Assembly: GCA_012974475.1 (NCBI GenBank) | Contig: JAAXQD010000155.1 | Coordinates: 1-9,864 of the forward strand | Reading direction: 5' to 3' | DNA from: Desulfobacterales bacterium | GTDB taxonomy: Bacteria > Desulfobacterota > Desulfobacteria > Desulfobacterales > UBA11574 | Length of the DNA: 9,864 nt | Shown here: positions 1 through 5,480 of the stretch, piece by piece | Numbering within the stretch: the stretch's first letter is position 1 | Layout of the letters: the number at the start of each line of letters is the position of its first letter | Program-made: the position numbers and the translations under genes | The notes under the pieces: generated by a model | The model's input: the letters and a program-made list of their open reading frames with translations, nothing else | What the model was told of the DNA's origin: nothing | The model's database searches: none

Positions 1-852
1 TCCAATGTTTGAGAGATAATCAATTGCTGCGGAAAAACCAATGACGTCGGCAATATTTGGAGTTCCTGCCTCAAACTTGTAAGGCAGATCATTCCAAGTA
101 GTTTCGTACTTGTGTACCTCACGAATCATATCGCCTCCACCATGAAAAGGAGGCATGGTTTCTAAGATTTCTTTTCTTACCCACAAAACTCCAACACCAG
201 TAGGCCCAAGCATTTTATGAGCTGAAAAAGCAAAAAAGTCACAATCTAATTTTTCAATATCAATTAAAAGTAACTTGTATAGTTTCGCTATCTCGTTCTG
301 AAAATCAAGTTGGCGTGGCAGTTCTTTATATATCCTTCTAATGGACAGGATATGATGAAAATTTACATAATCAAATCGTTCTATCGTTGATTCTGACCAA
401 TTACGGAGCAAGTTGTCATGTATTGGCGACAAAAGTTGACTTTTGAAACCAGGTTGCTGAAGAGAAAATAAAAGCAATGATTTTTCATCACCTATTGTAT
501 TTTTTAAATGCCCAAAGTTAGACAACAACAACCATGTTTTTATGAGGCCATTACCAGGATACTCTTTCCCTTCAATCATTAATGAACCTTGAGATGCGGT
601 TGAAGAGCCTTTATGGATGTTATCAAGGAGGTCAGTTAGTCCAGCCTGAAGTAGCACATATTCATACCTTGTATGTGACGCCCCTTCAAAAACATTTGAA
701 ATCAATCCTAGATGACGGATATCTTTTTGGCGTTTAAATTCATCCTGCTTTTTGTAAAGTTCTAAAGCCCGTTCAGCACAAGAATAAAAACTAATACTCA
801 CCTTTCCAAGAATTGGTAGAGAAGCAGTTATTCGGTTAGTTTCACCTGGCAT
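1..852 (-). CDS. Chimeric ORF: HD-like N-terminus fused in frame to SufS-type cysteine desulfurase C-terminal half (partial)
   Basis: This reading frame is open for 284 codons from an ATG at 850-852 to the window edge. An AGAAGG ribosome site sits 6-8 nt upstream, and the gene start is 41 bp inside cassette 2. Residues about 45-64 end in GASHTRYE, the pattern of the first histidine of HD phosphohydrolases of the SAMHD1/dGTPase kind. The expected second HD motif is degenerate (NFGH near residues 112-115), so catalytic activity is doubtful. From about residue 197 (near base 264) the protein matches SufS: LDCDFFAFSAHKMLGPTGVG with the PLP-binding lysine at residue 213, then PPFHGGGDMIREV, TWNDLPYKFEAGTPNI. 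The N-terminal half of SufS (substrate and early cofactor region) is absent. The fusion is seamless in frame and similar in base composition. It could be a recombined cassette gene, an uncharacterised HD protein joined to a SufS fragment, or an assembly chimera. Confidence 0.72.
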   Translation of the reverse strand, partial: MPGETNRITASLPILGKVSISFYSCAERALELYKKQDEFKRQKDIRHLGLISNVFEGASHTRYEYVLLQAGLTDLLDNIHKGSSTASQGSLMIEGKEYPGNGLIKTWLLLSNFGHLKNTIGDEKSLLLFSLQQPGFKSQLLSPIHDNLLRNWSESTIERFDYVNFHHILSIRRIYKELPRQLDFQNEIAKLYKLLLIDIEKLDCDFFAFSAHKMLGPTGVGVLWVRKEILETMPPFHGGGDMIREVHKYETTWNDLPYKFEAGTPNIADVIGFSAAIDYLSNIG

Positions 853-893
853 ATGGGCCCTTCTTTAAGGTAAGAATGTCAGCGATCATATAA
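1..893 (-). mobile_element. Integron gene cassette 2 (partial)
   Basis: The cassette begins at the T of the G/TT crossover at 894/893, directly after the attC of cassette 1, and runs leftward out of the window. Its only visible gene is the HD-like/SufS chimeric ORF, starting 41 bp inside the boundary, which is the usual short 5' leader of cassette genes. Its own attC is not in the window. Because cassette ends are complementary, that attC is predicted to begin with bases close to CATATAA, the reverse complement of the cassette start. Confidence 0.7.
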
Positions 894-994
894 CGTGGAA
901 GTGAGCTGCGGCCCTGATGAGTGTAGAGCCTGCATGGCCTTTTCGTTAAACCGGTAAACTACACGCCGTCAGCTCCACTGATTCATTATGCTGC
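887..994 (-). other. attC recombination site of cassette 1
   Basis: Read on the minus strand this 108-bp imperfect inverted repeat has the attC plan. The outer left core GCATAATG lies at about 984-991. Its left arm GGAGCTGACGGC pairs with the right arm GCCGCAGCTC, and one unpaired A in the left arm resembles the extrahelical base of attC sites. An inner stem GTGTAG/CTACAC encloses the variable terminal structure. The right core GTTATAT lies at 888-894, with crossover between G894 and T893. The methyltransferase reading frame that looks native stops at 997, just before the site. The right core deviates from the GTTRRRY consensus at one position. Size and placement fit attC, which ranges from about 57 to 141 bp. 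Confidence 0.82.
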
Positions 995-1581
995 GCCTAC
1001 CTCTTCACGGCTGTTGCAATTCTGTAAATATCAGACACGTCCTCAATACTTATATCGCCAAAACCCGAATCCAATAGGTTTGTCCTAATTTCCTTCTTCG
1101 TCTGGAAGGTCGGAGCATCAAATGGGCAAGCATGAAGGATGTAATAACACTATCGTAAGTCTTTCCCTTCTCCAGCCCCTCGGGGAAAAAGCCGTTCCTG
1201 ACCTCAACGTTCCTAAGCTTCTCTCGTCCTATCTTTTTGGCCAACTTGTCAAGCATGGCTTGACTCGGATCCAACGCTACAACCTCTTTTGCATTCTTCG
1301 CGGCAGCAAGTGTCGCAAGACCGGTACCGCATCCAACGTCAAGGACACAATCCGAGGCCTGAACGACACGCTTAACCATGCGCGATAGATTTCGCTTATA
1401 TCCCGAATCAAGTGAGACCGATAGATCGTAGAGAGGTGCCCATAGTTTGTAGAAACTGTCGAGGGCGGTTCTATTTTCCTGAAAACCATGCGTGAGATTG
1501 GTTGTCCTGATATAAAACGTCCGAAGCGGTTTCCAAAATGTCACTATCAACAATCCTCAGCTTCAAAACTCAGCAGCATAA
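894..1581 (-). mobile_element. Integron gene cassette 1 (methyltransferase cassette)
   Basis: A 688-bp unit lies between the crossover in attI (G1582/T1581) and the crossover in attC (G894/T893). Its first nine bases, TTATGCTGC (1581-1573), are the exact reverse complement of GCAGCATAA at the outer left end of its attC (986-994). This match is what excision to a circle and re-insertion produces, because the cassette's first six bases are the displaced end of its own right core. It holds one promoterless methyltransferase gene starting about 30 bp inside, so expression would depend on a promoter in the attI/intI region. Confidence 0.8.
997..1553 (-). pseudogene. SAM-dependent methyltransferase with internal deletion and frameshift
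   Basis: The N-terminal frame (TTG starts at 1553 and 1550, GTG at 1544, with GAGG just upstream) gives a class I methyltransferase. It has FYKLWAPLYDL near residue 34, SAM motif I VLDVGCGTGLA at 70-80, the acidic motif II VVALDPS at 91-97, and TYDSVITSFMLAHL at 132-145. After that the frame becomes low-complexity basic residues and stops at 1050. The neighbouring frame from about 1122 to a stop at 997 encodes FDAPTFQTKKEIRTNLLDSG followed by FGDISIEDVSDIYRIATAVKR, which reads like the natural C-terminus of such enzymes. The usual segment carrying YRVLKPGG and following strands, roughly 45-60 residues, is missing between the two. I infer an internal deletion that also shifted frame. The substrate is unknown. 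The remaining ORF might still make a 167-residue protein, but it would lack the C-terminal half of the fold. Confidence 0.72.
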
Positions 1582-1640
1582 CCATTGATTATTTTGCGAA
1601 TCTGCCTGATATATTGATATGGGAATGATAAACAAGCAAA
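1575..1640 (-). other. attI: Putative attI site of the integron
   Basis: Minus-strand sequence next to cassette 1 contains GGTTATGC at 1583-1576, a G/TT crossover core. It lies about 127 bp upstream of the intI start, where the primary attachment site is expected. The bases left of the G (minus-strand reading of 1582 to about 1640) belong to the platform and those after it to cassette 1. No clear additional direct-repeat integrase sites are visible, so the outer limit is arbitrary and may overlap the 20-bp palindrome. Confidence 0.6.
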
Positions 1641-1650
1641 TTTGCTTGTT
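1631..1650. promoter_or_regulatory. Perfect 20-bp palindrome, candidate operator of intI
   Basis: The arm AACAAGCAAA is followed directly by its exact reverse complement TTTGCTTGTT. The right end overlaps the first two bases of the proposed intI -35 (1649-1654), and the element lies between attI and the promoters. A dimeric regulator bound here would touch the integrase promoter and sit in the path of leftward cassette transcription. Integrases are often LexA-controlled, but this sequence does not match the enterobacterial LexA box, so the binding protein is unknown. Confidence 0.6.
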
Positions 1651-1677
1651 GGCAATATATAATATTTTCAATATCAT
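1649..1677 (+). promoter_or_regulatory. Candidate intI promoter (Pint)
   Basis: TTGGCA at 1649-1654 and TATCAT at 1672-1677 are separated by exactly 17 bp, a good sigma70-like match (five of six in each hexamer). A start near 1684 would leave a leader of about 25 nt before the ATG at 1709, which is preceded by GGAGA at 1698-1702. Confidence 0.55.
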
Positions 1678-1696
1678 ATGTGCTAAATAATGTCAA
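1668..1696 (-). promoter_or_regulatory. Possible leftward cassette promoter (Pc)
   Basis: On the minus strand a perfect -35 hexamer TTGACA (1691-1696) is followed after 17 bp by TATTGA (1668-1673), which matches only three of six -10 positions. Position and direction are those of an integron Pc reading through attI into cassettes 1 and 2. It overlaps the proposed Pint, so the two would interfere. Tentative because of the weak -10. Confidence 0.35.
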
Positions 1697-1708
1697 TGGA
1701 GAATAAAC

Positions 1709-2700
1709 ATGTCCGGAGAACTGATGGATGAAATGCATCGCGTCATGCGACGCAGGCATTATTCAATACGCACTGAACGAAGCTACAGTATGTGGGTGAA
1801 ACGGTATGTGGCGTTTCATAAAATGAAAAGCAGAGACGATTTGCGAGACGGAGAAAAGAAGATAGAGCAATTTCTCAATGATCTGGCCGTCAACCAAAAT
1901 GTATCTCCTTCCACCCAAAACCAGGCAATGAATGCCCTGGTGTTTCTGTACAAACATGTTTTAAAAAAATCCCTGGACAAGAAAATCAATGCCGAACGCG
2001 CTCCCAAACGGGTTAATGTTCCGGTGGTATTGATACGGGAAGAAACATTCCGCATTATCACCTTGATGACCGGTATCCATCAGCTTGTCGTCAAGCTCTT
2101 GTACGGATGGGGCTCCGCATCATCGAATGTCTCCGCCTGAGAGTCCATGACATCGATTTTGCCATGAAAGCGCTGACTGTCCGAAGCGGGAAGGGGGCCA
2201 AAGACCGAGTGACGACATTTCCTGTAACCCTTGTGGAACCTCTAAAGGAGCACCTCAGGCGCGTAAAACTCATCCATGAACAGGATCTGAAAGCGGGTTA
2301 TGGCGAAGTCTACCTGCCGTATGCGCTGGCCCGAAAGTATCCGAAGGCTTCAAAAGAGTGGCAATGGCAGTATGTGTTTCCGGCGGGACGTATTTCCGCT
2401 GACCCGCGAACCGGAGTTGAGCGGCGACATCATCTGGACCCCAGTCCAATTAACAAGGCCATCGCCTCGGCGGTTCGTCAGGCCGGTATTGACAAACGTG
2501 TCAGCGCACATACGTTCCGTCACAGTTTTGCAACGCATCTTCTCCAGCGGGGGACCGACATCCGGACGATCCAGTCGCTTCTGGGCCACAAGGACATATC
2601 GACCACCATGATCTACACCCATGTCCTGCAACAGGGTGGAGAAGGGGTTGTGAGTCCGCTGGATGATCTTGATACATATCTTGGATCATCTCCTTATTAG
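1709..2700 (+). pseudogene. intI: Integron integrase IntI, interrupted by a 1-bp frameshift
   Basis: IntI is the site-specific tyrosine recombinase that inserts and excises cassettes at attI and attC. The N-terminal part has RRRHYSIRTERSYSMWVKRY and the STQNQAMNALVFLYKHVL core-binding motif. After the shift come LRIIECLRLRVHDIDF (first catalytic Arg), SGKGAKDR (Lys), HTFRHSFATHLL (His and Arg), LLGHKDISTTMIYTHV (His and the nucleophilic Tyr) and GVVSPLDDL at the end. The segment KYPKASKEWQWQYVFPA is the extra IntI-specific patch absent from XerC/D, which secures the assignment. The first frame stops at 2138-2140, and the correct frame resumes near ATGGGGCTCCGC (2107-2118). One missing base near 2108-2112 changes the expected YG(S/T)GLR into a stop-bound frame. 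Restored length is about 330 residues, normal for the family. The start ATG has GGAGA 6 nt upstream. Real inactivation and a sequencing error in the G run are both possible. Confidence 0.9.
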
Positions 2701-2756
2701 TTGGAGTTAATTGGGGTAAAATTAGTGGGTCATCTCCAATGGAGCAGGGGTGTTCC

Positions 2757-2806
2757 AAGAGGGTTCAAGGATCCTTGGACCCTCTTCTCCAACTAAATTG
2801 GAGAAG
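2757..2806 (+). terminator. Overlapping hairpins downstream of intI, probable terminator
   Basis: Arms 2757-2770 and 2773-2786 form a 14-bp stem with one T:G wobble around an AT centre. A second stem, CTTCTCCAA (2784-2792) with TTGGAGAAG (2798-2806), has nine perfect pairs and a 5-nt loop, and shares three bases with the first. The second is followed by CCTTTT, a weak U tract. Together they would stop transcription leaving intI. The rest of 2701-2947 has no gene; further TTGGAG/CTCCAA motifs lie at 2701-2706 and 2734-2739. Confidence 0.55.
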
Positions 2807-2926
2807 AACCTTTTAAATTCATTGAAGGTGTTTTTCCGGGTTGAGATTATCCCGGGCCGATCCAAAAAACCTTAATTCCGTCAATGATAAAGATTTAGGC
2901 TTATTTTCAAAATTTCAACCTGTTCG

Positions 2927-2938
2927 TGCGGGCCCGCA
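2927..2938. repeat. 12-bp GC-rich perfect palindrome
   Basis: TGCGGGCCCGCA lies 9 bp past the stop of the acetyltransferase gene. A run of six T on the minus strand falls between that stop and the palindrome rather than after it, so this is not a standard terminator. It may be a weak transcription pause or a protein site. Confidence 0.35.
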
Positions 2939-2947
2939 TTGAAAAAA

Positions 2948-3748
2948 CTAAATGTCTTTTAGCAACGCCGGCTCCATCTCCGCCAACCACGGCGGAATAT
3001 CTCCTTCTTGACCGATTTTCTTGTTGATCCGCTCCAGGACTTCCCAAAGTTCACTGAACTCCGGGGCGAGGCTCCATTCCTCGGGCCGGGTGGCGAAGTC
3101 TTCACCGTTACGGACAAAACGGTAGCAGTGGATGGCACATCCCCGGTACTCCCGGTCCGGTTTTTTCCAGCGCACGAAGTTCCCCGGGAAAATCCCTGCC
3201 ACCTTCCAGCCGTCCTTGATGCACCACTTCTGGGTGATGTCGTGCCAGGTCTCCAGGAACGTGGTAAAGTACTCCGCCCCTGAAGCCAGGGCTGTCTTCC
3301 AGGTGACGGCCCTCAATTGCTGCATGATTTTCTTGAGCCGATAATTGGGGTGTGTGGCCGCAAAAGTGAACTCGACCTGAAGGTTCTTTTCGATTTTCGT
3401 GAGCATGGTTGCCGCGACCACCTTTTCGGTTTCGAGTTCCACCACCACCGGCATGCAGTACACCTTTGACCGGCTATCTTCCTCCCAGTTTTCGTCGAGG
3501 GCGATGCGTCCCGGATATCTTTCCGGCATGAGCACGAACTCGTGGGGGGAGCCGTAGACTTCCGGATAGGCCTTCCGGAAAACCGATGCCGCAGAATCGA
3601 TGAATCTTTCGGAAAATACTTTCGCCTGGAACTTCCCATTTTCAAAGGGCTCCGATTCAAAACGCTTCCAGATGATCTTTTTTTCCGCCATGGGTCTCGT
3701 GCTGCAGGTGGTGGCCATTTCTCTGTAGGGGTCGCCGAGTTCAATCAT
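2948..3748 (-). CDS. GNAT-like N-acetyltransferase family protein
   Basis: The 266-residue protein starts at ATG 3748, chosen because AAGGAG lies 6 nt upstream; a longer frame from 3805 would overlap the upstream gene and is less likely. The centre has a GNAT-like layout. A strand pair VYCMPVVVELETEKVVAATM (residues 96-115) and EFTFAATHPNYR (126-137) lead into a helix LKKIMQQLRAVTWKTALASG. This matches motif A around the acetyl-CoA pyrophosphate loop, although the usual R/Q-x-x-G-x-G/A is degenerate (RLKKIM). It is followed by AEYFTTFLETWHDITQKWCIKDGWKVAGIFPG in the place of motif B and the GF-V strand. No signal peptide or membrane segment is seen, so it is probably cytoplasmic. It lies 43 bp behind the amidohydrolase and is probably co-transcribed with it. 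The substrate is unknown; acyl-donor binding is inferred from the fold only. Confidence 0.6.
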   Translation of the reverse strand: MIELGDPYREMATTCSTRPMAEKKIIWKRFESEPFENGKFQAKVFSERFIDSAASVFRKAYPEVYGSPHEFVLMPERYPGRIALDENWEEDSRSKVYCMPVVVELETEKVVAATMLTKIEKNLQVEFTFAATHPNYRLKKIMQQLRAVTWKTALASGAEYFTTFLETWHDITQKWCIKDGWKVAGIFPGNFVRWKKPDREYRGCAIHCYRFVRNGEDFATRPEEWSLAPEFSELWEVLERINKKIGQEGDIPPWLAEMEPALLKDI

Positions 3749-3791
3749 AGTTTTCTCCTTGAAGGCTAACTTTGTTCGGGTCTGCTGCCAC

Positions 3792-5003
3792 TTAATTTGA
3801 CGCAATCTCTGTTTTTATATTTTTCTCCGCTTCATCGATCTCTATTTCAATGTAACCATTTTTCTGGTCCGGCATGCAATACCCCGCAATAAACTCTTCA
3901 AGGGTCAATGCCTGGTCTGCATATCGGGGAAACAAACTTTGTTCCAATGCATATTGAGCTCCGTGGGGCATTCCGTCTGATCCAAAGATCAAATCTTCTC
4001 CCGGGACATAGCCCACTTCGTCGATAAGCATCCGGAATGGGTTGTTACATTTGCAGTATTTTGCCGAGAGTCTATCCGCATATTGAATCGAGTCATTGTT
4101 GAAATTGGGTTGCATGGACAATACGATTCCAAGGGATTTGGCGGTTTCTGCACTTTCTTTGGAAATGAATTGGACATGCTCGATGCGTATCTGTGGGATA
4201 CAGCTTTCTGTTTTTTGAATATCGCTTAGGATTTTGATGAGTTGATCCGTGGCAAGATCTCCCACGGCATGTATGGCAACAGGTTTTTTAAGTTTGCTCA
4301 ACTGCATCAGGGTATTGGACAGCTTTTTATCGGAATATATCAATATGCCCCTTTCTCCCGTACTAAAATGTTCCTTTAGTGCTGCGGTTTTAGCCCCAAG
4401 TGCCCCATCGATGAATATTTTTATACCATGCACATATTTTTTCGCTTCCGAGTCAAGAGAATCGAACGTTTCAATATCTGCCCAAAATCTTGTTCTCTCC
4501 GAATATCCTATTCGCTGAAAAATATTAACGATCTCCCTATCGGCCAAAAGCATGTCTTCGGCATACCATATTCCATTTTTTAAGAGGTATCCGTCAAAGA
4601 ATGATCTGACCTGATCATCGTTGCATGGCTTGATATTGGCAACGAATTTAAGAATTGCAGATAAATTTCTTTCTACCCAGTCGCCATCGCCGATATGGGA
4701 TATAATCTCTTTGTGTGAATCGAAGAATCTTTCCCGGGCAGGTCTATTGATCAGAAAATCATGAAATGATATATTACAAATAATCACCGGCGGCAGACAA
4801 TCAAGCTCTTCATCCTCAAAATAATAAAAACTGCTGTTCCATCCGATAATTACGGTGATTTCCTCGCGACTTTTCTTCATCCATAAGAGCGCTTTTTTTT
4901 TATCCCGAACGGCGCTCAAATCGATACAGTTAATCAAAGAAGCATAAATGGAGGTATGCGTGTGATGATCTTTCAACAGAGGAATATCGTATTTTTTTCC
5001 CAT
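3792..5003 (-). CDS. Amidohydrolase 3 (YtcJ-like) family metal-dependent hydrolase, compact form
   Basis: The 403-residue protein has the metal ligands of the amidohydrolase superfamily: HTH at residues 14-16, the likely carboxylated lysine in GIKIFIDGALGA (K195), AIHAVGD (H245), RIEHVQ (H276) and FGSDGMP (D343). The IDGALG and SDGMP context points to the YtcJ-like amidohydrolase 3 group, which hydrolyses amide or imine bonds of small cyclic or acyl substrates; the substrate here is not known. It is unusual in starting almost at the HxH motif and ending soon after the barrel. The N- and C-terminal strands of the small beta-sandwich domain, present in the usual roughly 530-residue members, appear absent. 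AGGA lies about 7 nt before the ATG. The gene is followed by the acetyltransferase with only 43 bp between, suggesting an operon in which an amine or amide released by one enzyme might be acylated by the other (inference). Confidence 0.8.
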   Translation of the reverse strand: MGKKYDIPLLKDHHTHTSIYASLINCIDLSAVRDKKKALLWMKKSREEITVIIGWNSSFYYFEDEELDCLPPVIICNISFHDFLINRPARERFFDSHKEIISHIGDGDWVERNLSAILKFVANIKPCNDDQVRSFFDGYLLKNGIWYAEDMLLADREIVNIFQRIGYSERTRFWADIETFDSLDSEAKKYVHGIKIFIDGALGAKTAALKEHFSTGERGILIYSDKKLSNTLMQLSKLKKPVAIHAVGDLATDQLIKILSDIQKTESCIPQIRIEHVQFISKESAETAKSLGIVLSMQPNFNNDSIQYADRLSAKYCKCNNPFRMLIDEVGYVPGEDLIFGSDGMPHGAQYALEQSLFPRYADQALTLEEFIAGYCMPDQKNGYIEIEIDEAEKNIKTEIASN

Positions 5004-5043
5004 ATTGTGTTCCTGAATTCGTCTTTACCCTATAGATGCATAA

Positions 5044-5072
5044 ATAATATGGCAAAATGAGTTTAATGACAA
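5044..5072 (-). promoter_or_regulatory. Promoter of the amidohydrolase-acetyltransferase unit
   Basis: On the minus strand TTGTCA (5067-5072) and TATTAT (5044-5049) are exactly 17 bp apart, each matching five of six consensus bases. The predicted start near 5037 gives a leader of about 34 nt before the ATG at 5003. No second promoter is evident before the acetyltransferase. Confidence 0.65.
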
Positions 5073-5329
5073 TAATGATCAGCATTTTTAGACTGTTTTT
5101 CTGCTTTGATAGAATTGGCTCCAAGTGACATCATGAAAATAGTGAAAACAGCCCTGTTATTTGCCCAATTCGAAAGCCCTCCGGAGGCGGATAAACATAT
5201 CGCCTTTGATGAAAACACACGACGTTTATTTTTATGATGATATCTCGCAACAGTTTGGGTTCGGAACTTGTGTTGTTCGGTGTGGGTTTTATCCGTTGGA
5301 TTTGATGATTTTCATAAAGTTGCCGGCCA
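5073..5329. other. Non-coding stretch between divergent genes
   Basis: Two overlapping short reading frames (minus 5131-5454, plus 5161-5400) are present but neither has a recognisable domain, convincing ribosome site or coding-like composition. I treat the stretch as intergenic. A 10-bp palindrome CCTCCGGAGG lies near 5179-5188. No RNA gene or insertion sequence end was recognised. Confidence 0.5.
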
Positions 5330-5358
5330 TTGGCATATGCCGTCAAATAGGTTATAAT
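5330..5358 (+). promoter_or_regulatory. Strong sigma70-like promoter for the helicase gene
   Basis: TTGGCA (5330-5335), a 17-bp spacer and a perfect TATAAT (5353-5358) form the best promoter match in the window. Initiation near 5365 would give a leader of about 115 nt before the TTG at 5481. The leader begins with a small stem AACCC/GGGTT (about 5366-5384). The long leader leaves room for regulation, but no known riboswitch was recognised. Confidence 0.65.
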
Positions 5359-5480
5359 GCTTTTAACCCGATTGCCTGGGTTGGTTGTATAAAAGTTTAA
5401 TGTTCGCCTAATACCGGGTGCAACGATCAAAGCACTGACGTAATTTTGCCTCAAAAAAACAATTGATGAGGGACAGTCTT

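Larger units (their letters stand above)
1..2700. mobile_element. Integron: intI, attI and at least two leftward gene cassettes
   Basis: The layout is the canonical integron layout. An integron-type tyrosine recombinase gene reads rightward. A putative attI lies just upstream of its start. Cassette genes on the opposite strand lead away from attI, and the first is closed by an attC-like inverted repeat. The left boundary is not seen because cassette 2 runs off the window. The right boundary is set at the intI stop. Cassette coding regions are AT-rich compared with the synthase at the other end of the window. The integrase is frameshifted in this sequence, so the array may be frozen unless that is a sequencing error or another integrase acts in trans. 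Confidence is high for an integron, lower for its exact limits. Confidence 0.87.

Noticed and set aside
1122..1388. Plus-strand 88-codon frame across the methyltransferase
   Set aside because: It is antisense to the SAM-binding domain, with no ribosome site or recognisable motif.
1631..1650. Rho-independent terminator at the 20-bp palindrome
   Set aside because: The palindrome has no loop-forming centre and no T tract after it, and it overlaps a promoter -35.
2102..2118. Programmed -1 frameshift in intI
   Set aside because: A TGG GGC is not a slippery heptamer and no obvious downstream pseudoknot was seen; a lost base explains it better.
2300..2631. Overlapping frames on both strands inside the intI C-terminal half
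   Set aside because: They are out-of-frame shadows of the integrase, whose catalytic motifs are clear.
5131..5454. Two overlapping short frames (minus 107 codons, plus 79 codons) in the divergent intergenic region
   Set aside because: Neither has a domain, a good ribosome site or protein-like composition, and the helicase promoter lies inside them.
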